From Acidobacteriaceae bacterium (GTDB lineage Bacteria; Acidobacteriota; Terriglobia; Terriglobales; Acidobacteriaceae), in contig JASHYS010000071.1 in the NCBI GenBank assembly GCA_030042915.1, positions 1 to 7,786 of the forward strand: 7,786 bases of DNA. The letters are read 5' to 3'. A program made the translations under genes and the position numbers. Numbering within the stretch: the first letter of the stretch is position 1; the number at the start of each line of letters is the position of its first letter. Shown here piece after piece: positions 1-6,908 of the stretch. Below the pieces are notes generated by a model. It ran no database searches and was not told the DNA's origin. It saw only the letters and a list, made by a program, of their open reading frames with translations.

Positions 1-815
1 GGAAGGGGTGCGATCTGAAAATCCAAGCGAATAATTCCATAGAGGCCGAGGTTCAGTATCACGCCAGAAAGAATCGCAGACACATTCGCCGGAGCGGCGG
101 GGTGGGCTCGTGGAAGCCAGGCATTGACTGGGACGAGGCCTGCTTTGACGGCAAAACCGAAGAATGTAAGGAGAAACACCGTCCAGCGGAGCAAGGGACG
201 CAGCGCGACTGCGGCGATGCTGAGGTCTGAAAAATGCCCCGAGCCCGCTCGAGTCGCGAGAATAAGTAGCGCCACTGTGACGGCGACGAAGCCCGCTTCA
301 CCCATCGCCAGCATCAGGAATCCCGCTCGGCTGGTTCCACTGCGCCGATGCTCGAAGTTCACGAGGAGATAACTCGAAATTGACATTACCTCCCAGGCGA
401 GCAGGAAGCCGAAGACGTCCTCCTCGAGCAGGATCCACACGATCGAGGCACACAGAACCAAGTACCACGTATTGAAAGCCGCCAGGCTATAGTGGCCGAC
501 ATAGCGTTGCATATAGGCGGCGGAGAATACCGAGCTTGCGAAGATCACGATGCCGGCAATGAAGAGGAAGAACGCTGATATGGGATTTAGAAGAATCGTC
601 AGGGTGCCAATTGAGGGAATCGTCCACAATGAGTGGTGGAAGTCGCCGCCGGAAATGAGTACAGCTCCTGCGGCATACAGCGCCAGCAGTGCTGCGATTG
701 ATCCGGCCCAGGCGAGAATAACGGGAATGCGCTTTTCGGGTACAAAGATTCCCAAGATGATGCCTGCAGCACAGACGACGAAGAGCAGACTCAAGACCAG
801 CCCAACAGGATTCAT
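1..815 (-). CDS. Second HyfB/NuoL-type antiporter-like membrane subunit (partial, C-terminus beyond left edge)
   Basis: The frame is open from an ATG at 815 to the window edge, giving 271 residues of an integral membrane protein of the proton-conducting NuoL/M/N superfamily, nearest to HyfB/HycC. The visible part has about eight hydrophobic helices. A conserved glutamate lies in a WEVMS motif (E142), and the signature FAVKAGLVPVNAWLPRAHP carries the helix-7 lysine (K224). These residues are on the proton path in the family. It is a clear paralogue of the full-length HyfB-like gene just upstream in the transcript: both share FVVCA near the N-terminus, LWT near residue 65, LMLAM(G/S)EAGF, and the K-AGLVPVN-WLPR block. 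An in-frame TGA at 849-851 bounds the frame, and ATG 815 is the first ATG, preceded by GGGGAG. The C-terminal half is not seen, so a full-length protein is assumed. It could fill the place that HyfD holds in E. coli hydrogenase 4. Confidence 0.9.
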   Translation of the reverse strand, partial: MNPVGLVLSLLFVVCAAGIILGIFVPEKRIPVILAWAGSIAALLALYAAGAVLISGGDFHHSLWTIPSIGTLTILLNPISAFFLFIAGIVIFASSVFSAAYMQRYVGHYSLAAFNTWYLVLCASIVWILLEEDVFGFLLAWEVMSISSYLLVNFEHRRSGTSRAGFLMLAMGEAGFVAVTVALLILATRAGSGHFSDLSIAAVALRPLLRWTVFLLTFFGFAVKAGLVPVNAWLPRAHPAAPANVSAILSGVILNLGLYGIIRLDFQIAPL

Positions 816-852
816 GAACTCCCCTAAGTCGGGAGCCTCCGCCGGAGTTCAC
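814..852 (-). promoter_or_regulatory. Predicted RNA hairpin hiding the ribosome binding site of the second HyfB-like gene
   Basis: In the transcript, GAACUCC (850-844) can pair with GGAGUUC (822-816). That is seven Watson-Crick pairs around a 21-base loop, and U851-A815 and G852-U814 can extend it into the start codon. The Shine-Dalgarno sequence GGGGAG (824-819) lies largely in the stem. An alternative fold, CUCCC (835-831) with GGGAG (823-819) and a 7-base loop, hides the same bases. A small CUCC-GGC-GGAG hairpin (847-837) could form beside that alternative fold. Pairing was done by eye; folding energies were not computed. Confidence 0.4.
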
Positions 853-920
853 CTGGTGCGTCTCCAAGCCTCGGAAGCGCGCAAAAGAGTGAACAGTGGT
901 GTGGGGGCGTTCCGCAAGTT
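816..920 (-). other. 105-base spacer inside the operon
   Basis: This is the only sizeable gap in an operon whose other junctions span from a 10-base overlap to 12 bases. It separates the stop codon of the 714-aa HyfB-like gene from the start of its paralogue. No convincing -35/-10 pair and no hairpin followed by a T-run is visible, so neither an internal promoter nor a terminator is called. Its downstream end holds the inverted repeat described at 814-852. No coding frame with a plausible start crosses it. Confidence 0.5.
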
Positions 921-3065
921 CTAACCTCCCCGATAGAAAAAGAGCACCAGTAATAGGAACGCCAATACATAAGCGATATAGGCGTTCAATCTTCCGTGGT
1001 GCATGCCGGCCAGAAAGGCGGCAATCCACTGGACGGCGGCTCCAATCGGTTTCAGCAGCAGCCGATCGACGACATGCGTCTCTTCGCGCTGCCTGTGAAT
1101 GGCCGTCCGGAAGTGCACTGCGACGGTCTGGCGCGTGTCTTCAGTAATATTCGGCCGAAAAATGGCCTGAAAAACTACGCGAACCGGATTGGAGAAGCCC
1201 GTTCCTGTGTATGTCATCGAGGGCAACAAGCGTGGAATGCCCCCTGCCCAGAGTGGCCGTCGGGCTAACGTCCGTCGTTTCGTGAGTCGGGTTACCACAA
1301 ACCATGTCACAACGAGCAGCAGGGTTAAGGCGACCACACTATAAGAAGGAGACATTGCGAAGACCACCGGGTTCGCCTCAAGCCCGCGAAGAAGCACTAC
1401 GAGCCCGCGCCCGGGAACGAATCCCTTGCCCGTCTGTGCACCCAAATTGTGAAAATCTTGAAGGAACGCTGCAGGAAGCTGAGCATTTTGAGGAGTTGCT
1501 GAGAAAAATGGCTGCACAAGTGCTGTGGTAATGCTCGCGCCGGCAAGAGGCTCCACGCTCTGGTTGAGTATCGGTAGGACATAGGTTGGGAGAATCCCTA
1601 AGAGCAGGCAAACGACCGCCAGAATCGCCAGCGGGAATTTACTCATGGCTTGCGTTCTGGCCTGAGGCTCCCACGTACCTCTGCGAATGCCCAAAAAGTT
1701 CATGGCGTAGACCTTCACAAAGCAGGTCACCGCCAGGGCTGCAGTGAGTGCAAGCGCGGCGCCGCAAAGCGCGAAGACGATTCTTACCGAAGTTGATGCA
1801 AGGATCGCGCTACGCAGCAACGCTTGCAGAGTCATCCACTCGCTGACAAATCCGTTGAATGGAGGAACGGCGGAGATTGCCAGGCACCCCACAAGAAAAA
1901 TCGCCGACAAGCCCGGCAAAACCCTAGCCAAGCCTCCGAGACGGTCCATATCACGTGTATCCGTTGCAGCTTCCACGTGCCCCGCGCCTTCAAAAAGGAG
2001 TGTCTTATAAACCGAATGATTGGCCATGTGGTAGAGCGCAGCCGAGATCGCAAGCGCCGCCGCAACCGGCTGGCCGAGAGCTCGAAAGACCAGAAAGGCC
2101 CCCACCGCAGCCACGATGATCCCCGCGTTCTCGATGGAGCTGTGTGCGAGCATGGTTTTCATGTCACCGTCTGTCGTTGCATAGAGGATGCCCACCAGAG
2201 CGGTGACACTTCCGGTGATGAGTGCTAGCAGACCTGTCCCGAAGCCCGCATGCATGAGATCCGCATTGAGTCGCAGGATTCCATAGAATCCGAGATTGAG
2301 TGTGATGCCGGCAAAGACAGGCACGAAAACTGGAGGGGCGGCGGTATAGGATCGCGGCAGCCAGAAATTGACCGGGACCAGCCCTGCCTTCACTCCAAAG
2401 CCAAAGAAGCCGAGCAGGAAGGTCAACCATAGCGCCTGTGGAGAGAGTGATCCGCTCGCCGAGCGCAGAGACGCAAACGAGAGATCCGCCGCAGAGCGGG
2501 CGAGTAGTAAAAAGGCTACGGCGACTGCCAGAAAGCCGGCTTCACTCATCGCAAGCATTATGTAGCCGGCAGACTTGTCAGACTGCCCACGCGGATCGTA
2601 GTTGATCAGCAAAAAACACAGAATGGACATGCATTCCCAGCTAATCAGGAAGAGGACGGTGTCGCCTGCAACGAGAATCAACACCACCGCGGCCATGAGG
2701 GCAAAGTAAAGGATCGAGAAACGCAGCGTGGGGTGCGGATCGTCTACCTGATTCCTGAGGAAGCTTCCCACAAATAATGAAATGGAAAAGTAGACGACCC
2801 CAGAGACGAAAAGAAAGATAGACGACAGGGGGTCGAGGTGAATTGTAAAACGGCCAAATCCATCCAATGTCCACAGGCCGACCTCGAAAGGTTGGCGGGC
2901 CAGCAGTACAGTCGCCGATGTCAGGGCCATGAGGATCGCCGAAAACGCTCCCGCGACGGCCAGTACGGCCGGGATATGCTTTCGTCCAAGTAAAGCGGAG
3001 AAAAGTACACCACCGGCGCAAACAACGAAGATGGTACCCAGCGATAGTCCTGCAATCATCGCCAT
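921..3065 (-). CDS. hyfB: HyfB/HycC-like antiporter-type membrane subunit (NuoL family)
   Basis: This is a 714-residue polytopic inner-membrane protein that should form a proton (or sodium) channel in the membrane arm of the complex. Family residues visible are E144 (SWECMS), K226 in GFGVKAGLVPVNFWLPR, K303 in DMKTMLAHSSIENAG, H346/H350/K354 in LYHMANHSVYKTLLFEGAG, E409 (VSEW) and K451. The C-terminal region typical of HyfB follows: a long polar stretch around 505-560, a helix at about 574-593, then MTYTGTGFSNPVRVVF (617-632), HFRT (651-654), and a final helix ending in FFYRGG. The length is close to that of E. coli HyfB (672). I chose ATG 3065, which has GGGGGA nine bases upstream. The in-frame ATG at 3059 would make an exact ATGA overlap with the stop of the small-subunit gene and is the alternative start. 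Either way the two genes overlap and should be translationally coupled. Confidence 0.95.
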   Translation of the reverse strand: MAMIAGLSLGTIFVVCAGGVLFSALLGRKHIPAVLAVAGAFSAILMALTSATVLLARQPFEVGLWTLDGFGRFTIHLDPLSSIFLFVSGVVYFSISLFVGSFLRNQVDDPHPTLRFSILYFALMAAVVLILVAGDTVLFLISWECMSILCFLLINYDPRGQSDKSAGYIMLAMSEAGFLAVAVAFLLLARSAADLSFASLRSASGSLSPQALWLTFLLGFFGFGVKAGLVPVNFWLPRSYTAAPPVFVPVFAGITLNLGFYGILRLNADLMHAGFGTGLLALITGSVTALVGILYATTDGDMKTMLAHSSIENAGIIVAAVGAFLVFRALGQPVAAALAISAALYHMANHSVYKTLLFEGAGHVEAATDTRDMDRLGGLARVLPGLSAIFLVGCLAISAVPPFNGFVSEWMTLQALLRSAILASTSVRIVFALCGAALALTAALAVTCFVKVYAMNFLGIRRGTWEPQARTQAMSKFPLAILAVVCLLLGILPTYVLPILNQSVEPLAGASITTALVQPFFSATPQNAQLPAAFLQDFHNLGAQTGKGFVPGRGLVVLLRGLEANPVVFAMSPSYSVVALTLLLVVTWFVVTRLTKRRTLARRPLWAGGIPRLLPSMTYTGTGFSNPVRVVFQAIFRPNITEDTRQTVAVHFRTAIHRQREETHVVDRLLLKPIGAAVQWIAAFLAGMHHGRLNAYIAYVLAFLLLVLFFYRGG

Positions 3066-3823
3066 GGCGCTGCGTCCCCCTTTGAAGATCCTTGCGGGGG
3101 GCCCACTGATTTTCGTCCTGCAACAACGAGAAGCCCGTGCAGGATCGCCAGAGGTGGGGGAGGGTTCCCGGGAACTTCGAAATCGACTGGCAAAACCGAA
3201 CTGACTCCACATGCGCACATAAAGCTTTTGCCGAAGACACCTCCAGAAATCGCGCAGGCGCCAACCGCCATCACTTTTCTGGAGGTCGGCATAGCTTCCC
3301 AGGTTTTGAGCAGCGGTCCACGCATGTTTTCGCTGACCGGACCCACGACAAGCAGAAGATCTGCGGCGCGAGGCGTAGCCGTTAAAAAGAACCCAAGCCG
3401 ATGCATGTTGTAGAGAGGGTTGTTGAGTTGTTTTACCTCGCGAAGGCACGCACCGCAATCTCCGGCATCCACGACCATGATGTGCATTGACTTCGAAAAG
3501 GCTGGGGGCAATGGAAGCGATTCTGCTTGATTCGCGGGCAATCGGGTCCACTCGTACCCAGGTTCCCAATTCATGGGAGACGGCAAAGACCGAAGGCAAA
3601 GCTGGCAATGCACGCACTTGCCGTGATTTATATATGTTGATTTTCCGTGGGCAATTATTGCATCCGTCGGGCAAATATCCGCGGCGCGCCGAGCCTCTTC
3701 AACGCTTGAGAAATCCGTATTCACGGGGCGTCCCGGAGAAACTCCGGGTGTGTTATCCGCTCGCGCAGGATAGCGAGTCGATTGAACACCTTTGCGCAGT
3801 CCGTGCCAAAACCAAAAGCTCAT
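3056..3823 (-). CDS. hyfI: HyfI/HycG-like small subunit (NuoB family) with fused ferredoxin domain
   Basis: This 255-aa soluble protein should carry electrons to the large subunit at the membrane interface. Residues 1-20 (GLRKGV-STRYPA) are typical of small subunits fused to a NuoI/HyfH-like domain. The ferredoxin-like part spans about 35-85, with C51 (CPTDAI) and C70-x2-C73-x2-C76. The first three cysteines of the first motif (V41, A44, A47) and the fourth of the second (L80) are missing, leaving the ligand set for one [4Fe-4S] cluster. The NuoB-like domain spans about 112-235. It keeps CGAC (C123, C126, hydrogenase-type spacing) and GACAISGG (C190), but the usual PGCPP motif reads PGNPP, with N220 in place of cysteine. 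C203 and C205 (CACG) lie 15-17 residues before it. The gene begins 12 bases after the large-subunit stop, behind a strong Shine-Dalgarno sequence. An intact frame and conserved fold motifs argue against a pseudogene. Confidence 0.93.
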   Translation of the reverse strand: MSFWFWHGLRKGVQSTRYPARADNTPGVSPGRPVNTDFSSVEEARRAADICPTDAIIAHGKSTYINHGKCVHCQLCLRSLPSPMNWEPGYEWTRLPANQAESLPLPPAFSKSMHIMVVDAGDCGACLREVKQLNNPLYNMHRLGFFLTATPRAADLLLVVGPVSENMRGPLLKTWEAMPTSRKVMAVGACAISGGVFGKSFMCACGVSSVLPVDFEVPGNPPPPLAILHGLLVVAGRKSVGPPQGSSKGDAAPWR

Positions 3824-3836
3824 CTCACCTCACCTC
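3824..3836 (-). promoter_or_regulatory. Doubled Shine-Dalgarno sequence of the small-subunit gene
   Basis: The transcript reads GAGGTGAGGTGAG directly before ATG 3823, with two overlapping GAGGTGAG units. It starts at the last base of the large-subunit stop codon TAG. The purine-rich copies give the ribosome two possible anchoring registers and support the chosen start. Confidence 0.6.
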
Positions 3837-5461
3837 TACCGATCACATTCGGTCGCAGACAGCCCAAAAGTCGCAAGAATGATGGGAAAATCCTGAAACG
3901 CGAAATCCTCAGCCGCAACGTGAAACCCAAGCCAGTTGTTGAAGGAAGGCGTAATGGCCCGATATCGCTCAACCACGCCATTTTCGCTTACTCGAAGCCA
4001 ATGAAGAGCGGCGCCGCGTGGGGCCTCAACCCACCCCAAGGCCGCGCCTCCATGACTTACCTCGAAGGAAGCGCGAACGGGACCTTCCTTCAGGCTCTCA
4101 ACTACCTGATGAATCAGGATCGCCGACTGTGCTGCTTCTGAAAAAAGCACGCGCAGCCTGGCGTAACCGTCGCCTTCTGTCTCAGAGGGGGCTTCGAATG
4201 CGTATCGGCCGTAGCCGGAATAAGGGCACGCTTTGCGAAGATCGCAATGCTGAGCGGAAGCGCGGCCAATTGGACCCACGAGATTCAAATCTCTGGCATT
4301 GTCTCCAGTAACGATTCCCACATCTTCAAGGCGGTCAAGGAAGCTGCTGCTGAGACGGAGCCGCTTCTCCAATAAGCGAAGATCGCTCGCAGCTTTGTCG
4401 ACGGCAAAAAGCAAAGCCTTGCATGGCTCCGATTCGAAATCGCAGCTGAGGCCGCCCGGAGTATTCAAACCGAACAGATAGCGATGGCGAGTAAAGGCGC
4501 AGGAAGCGCGCAGCAGGTTCTCCTCGATAATTGAGGCTTGAGCGGAGGAGACTGACAACGCCGTCGAATCGCATATAGCCGTTATCGCTCCTGCATGATG
4601 TCTCAGTCTTTCAAGCTCCGCGAGAAGGACACGGAGAGCCACAGCCCGCGGCGGAACGTCGACAGCCGCGATTTTCTCGGCGGCGAGACAGAACGCAAGC
4701 GAATGGGCAAATGCTGAGGTTGCAGCAAATCGTTCGGCAAGAAGAAGCGTATTGCCCAAAGTTCGGCCCTCGGCGATCTTTTCGACGGCTCGATAGTTGT
4801 AGAAGAGGCGAGGCGCTGCCCGAATCACATCTTCGCCAACTGTTTCCAGCAAAAAGTGTAGAGATTCCCCGATTCCCCCCTCGTACACTGGGCCAACGGG
4901 CATGGCGAAGGAGCCCGGATCTTCAACAACCAGCAACGGCTGCCACTCAAGGTCTTCTTTGTGTTCGAGCTGAGGGCGACTAACCGAGAAGCTCTTACGC
5001 ATCGGATCAATGCCCTCATGCCAAATCTGATCGTGCAGCACAAAGTCGCCAAGCCGGGGGTGGTTTTCAAAATGAATTCCAAACAGATCTTCTATCTCGC
5101 GCTCATGCCAGTCAGCTGCGTGTACGTCCTTAACGATACTGGGTAGTGTTGTTGTCTCCAGCGGCAAAGAAAGCTCTACATCGATCCACCCGAGGCCCGC
5201 CATCAGAAACGCGTAGTGTATCTGCCAGCGAGCTGATTGTTCCTCTGCGATGATGCCGCCAAATTGGCACCCGCGCTCCCAAAACAGAAACTTACAGAGC
5301 GCCGGCAGCACCTGAGGTCGAGATAGAGAAATTGTGAGACCGAAGCCACTACCCGCCGGGCCCCTTGCGATTTCGCTTCCGAAGCGCTCCTCAAGCGCGG
5401 CTGCCAAATCCACCATAACTACAGTGCTGTCTCCCGCAATAGGTGATGAAGAGGCGGCCAT
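3836..5461 (-). CDS. hyfG: HyfG/HycE-like large subunit (NuoC-NuoD fusion) lacking all NiFe ligands
   Basis: This 541-aa soluble protein has no signal peptide or membrane helix. The NuoC-like domain (about 1-165) has the signature DWHEREIEDLFGIHFENHPRL at about 117-137. The NuoD/hydrogenase-large-subunit domain (about 185-541) shows PVGPVYEGG, LERLRHHAGAI, YLFGLNTPGGL, DLNLVGPIGRAS and CPYSGYGRY, all typical of the fold. The first nickel motif, normally ERxCGxC-FAHS, reads ERFAATSAFAHS (243-254), so both cysteines are gone (A246, S249). The second, normally DPCxxCTDR, reads GLSATECDR (533-541), so both are gone again (S535, E538); C539 is in the Thr position. The protein ends at this Arg, where HycE is cut by its peptidase and where complex I NuoD ends naturally. 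It is therefore a catalytically different homologue, as in the Ehr class, and hydrogen turnover is not expected. One base separates its ATG from the upstream stop (TGAGATG), and GGGAGGA lies seven bases before the start. Confidence 0.95.
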   Translation of the reverse strand: MAASSSPIAGDSTVVMVDLAAALEERFGSEIARGPAGSGFGLTISLSRPQVLPALCKFLFWERGCQFGGIIAEEQSARWQIHYAFLMAGLGWIDVELSLPLETTTLPSIVKDVHAADWHEREIEDLFGIHFENHPRLGDFVLHDQIWHEGIDPMRKSFSVSRPQLEHKEDLEWQPLLVVEDPGSFAMPVGPVYEGGIGESLHFLLETVGEDVIRAAPRLFYNYRAVEKIAEGRTLGNTLLLAERFAATSAFAHSLAFCLAAEKIAAVDVPPRAVALRVLLAELERLRHHAGAITAICDSTALSVSSAQASIIEENLLRASCAFTRHRYLFGLNTPGGLSCDFESEPCKALLFAVDKAASDLRLLEKRLRLSSSFLDRLEDVGIVTGDNARDLNLVGPIGRASAQHCDLRKACPYSGYGRYAFEAPSETEGDGYARLRVLFSEAAQSAILIHQVVESLKEGPVRASFEVSHGGAALGWVEAPRGAALHWLRVSENGVVERYRAITPSFNNWLGFHVAAEDFAFQDFPIILATFGLSATECDR

Positions 5462-5462
5462 C

Positions 5463-6908
5463 TCAATGTCCTCCCAGTTGCTGCGCCGCGAGCGTCATCA
5501 GTGAGTGAACCGGCCCAGGAATGTAAACACCGAGAACCACGACTGGCACGGCGGCGATGAGGATTGCAGTTCTGACACTTCCCGGCAGCGAAATTGATGT
5601 CGAAACGGGCTCAGGATCACCGAACAACATGCGGTTTACCTGCAGGAAAATCGCAACAAACGCGATGACAATCAGAGTCGCGAGAACAATCACCGCCGCG
5701 TTGTGTCCCGATCTCAGACCAGCGGACAAAATGGAGAACTCACTCAAGAAGATCGGAAAGGGCGGAGCACCGGCGATGGCCAGAGAACATAGCAAGAGTG
5801 CAGCACCTGCGAACGGAGAGACCCTGAAGAGTCCACGCACTTCCCGGATCTGCCGTGTTCCGAGAACTACCAACACGGCGCCCGCCGTGTAAAAGCAGAG
5901 AGATTTGGTTATCGAGTGATTCAACATCTGCGCCACGGCTCCTGACTCACCACCCCTTGTCGCAAATCCGGCTGCGGTCAGGATGATCCCCATGTGTTCA
6001 ACGGTCGAATAAGCGAACATACGCTTGTAATCGCGGACCTGAAGAAGCAGAAAAGCTGCAATTCCTACAGAAAAGAGGCCGATAATCACCATCCAATTTC
6101 CGATTCGCGCCTCGGGAGATGCGAGAACAATCGAGAGAAGCCTCAGAATGGCATACAAAGGTACGCTGGTTTTGATTCCCGAGAGAACTGCACAGATCGG
6201 TGTGGGTGCCTGGCTGTGGGCGTCTGGCAACCAAGTGTGCATGGGAGCAAGGCCGACCTTGGCTCCAAATCCCACAAATACTAACAGAAATGAGAATTTG
6301 AGTAGATTTGGAGGCAGCGCCGCGACCGATGTAGACAGACTTTGCCAAGTTTCCAAGGTGCCGCCGCCGCTGATGTGATACGCCCAGTAGAGTACGAAGA
6401 AGCCTAGCAACGAAATTGGAGCGCCCATGAGCGTCAGGATGGCGTACTTCCATGCCGCTTCCAGTGCAGTTGGGGTGCCTTCGAACCCGACCAACAGGAT
6501 CGCGAAGAGGGTGATCAACTCCACTCCGACCCAAACCAGATTCGGGCTCGCGAACGCAGGGACAACAATCAAGGCAAACGCCAGCAGGTTGTAATTGCAA
6601 TAAAACCACCAAAGGCGCGTCAACTGCTGGCTACCGTGATGCATATATCCGCCCGCGAAGATCGCCGCGAGAGCGCAGACAAAGCTAACGAGCAGAATCA
6701 TGACAGCACTCAAACCGTCAGCCTCAAACCAGCGCGGAATTCCTATGGCGACTCCATATCGGAGCACGTGGGATGCCGTGCCAATCGCCATGGCAAAGCT
6801 CAGCGACAAACATATGACTGTAATGAGCCAAGCAAAGGTGCGGAGCGGTTTAATCCAACAGAGAAGCGCCGCGAGGAGGGGAAGAGAGATCGCCGTCATC
6901 AGCGCCAT
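5463..6908 (-). CDS. hyfF: HyfF-like antiporter-type membrane subunit (NuoM/NuoN family)
   Basis: This 481-residue polytopic inner-membrane protein belongs to the proton-conducting transporter family and is expected to be one of the ion channels of the membrane arm. It has about fourteen hydrophobic segments. Family residues are E130 (VGVELITL), K217 in GFGAKVGLAPMHTWLPDAHSQAP, K246 (SGIKTSVPLYA), the YSTVEHMGIIL block at 300-310, H331/K335 (MLNHSITKSLCFYTAG) and E390 (FLSEF). The text APMHTWLPDAHSQAPTPICA is closer to HyfF than to HyfB, where the equivalent reads VPVN-WLPR. The start at 6908 is supported by AGAGGAG eight bases upstream and overlaps the HyfE-like gene by ten bases. A second in-frame ATG (6899) would give a TGATG junction instead. 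The length is somewhat shorter than E. coli HyfF (526) and normal for other bacteria. Confidence 0.94.
   Translation of the reverse strand: MALMTAISLPLLAALLCWIKPLRTFAWLITVICLSLSFAMAIGTASHVLRYGVAIGIPRWFEADGLSAVMILLVSFVCALAAIFAGGYMHHGSQQLTRLWWFYCNYNLLAFALIVVPAFASPNLVWVGVELITLFAILLVGFEGTPTALEAAWKYAILTLMGAPISLLGFFVLYWAYHISGGGTLETWQSLSTSVAALPPNLLKFSFLLVFVGFGAKVGLAPMHTWLPDAHSQAPTPICAVLSGIKTSVPLYAILRLLSIVLASPEARIGNWMVIIGLFSVGIAAFLLLQVRDYKRMFAYSTVEHMGIILTAAGFATRGGESGAVAQMLNHSITKSLCFYTAGAVLVVLGTRQIREVRGLFRVSPFAGAALLLCSLAIAGAPPFPIFLSEFSILSAGLRSGHNAAVIVLATLIVIAFVAIFLQVNRMLFGDPEPVSTSISLPGSVRTAILIAAVPVVVLGVYIPGPVHSLMTLAAQQLGGH

Noticed and set aside
816..920. Internal promoter or terminator in the spacer
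   Set aside because: A TTGCGG near 915 has no fitting -10 box, and no stem is followed by a T-run.
550..924. Plus-strand open frame of 124 codons
   Set aside because: It lies mainly opposite the second HyfB-like gene; its low-complexity Arg/Ser/Ala content is typical of an antisense shadow.
487..1029. Minus-strand open frame of 180 codons across the spacer
   Set aside because: It overlaps both HyfB-like genes in another frame and its translation lacks membrane or domain features. It is a by-product of the codon bias of the real genes.
3066..3674. Upstream extension of the 714-aa HyfB-like frame to an ATG at 3674 (917 codons)
   Set aside because: It runs out of frame over the conserved small-subunit gene, and the added residues are Arg/Ser-rich with no family match. 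The ATG at 3065 has a good ribosome binding site and a family-typical N-terminus.
3056..3823. Small-subunit gene as a decaying pseudogene because of missing cysteines
   Set aside because: The frame is intact, the fold motifs are conserved, and the cysteine losses fall in a coherent pattern together with those of the large subunit.
3487..4141. Plus-strand open frames opposite the small/large subunit junction
   Set aside because: They are antisense to two well-supported genes, with no recognisable motif and no ribosome binding site.
3836..5461. Active NiFe hydrogenase or formate hydrogenlyase large subunit
   Set aside because: All four metal-binding cysteines are absent and there is no maturation tail, so hydrogen chemistry is not supported despite the overall similarity.
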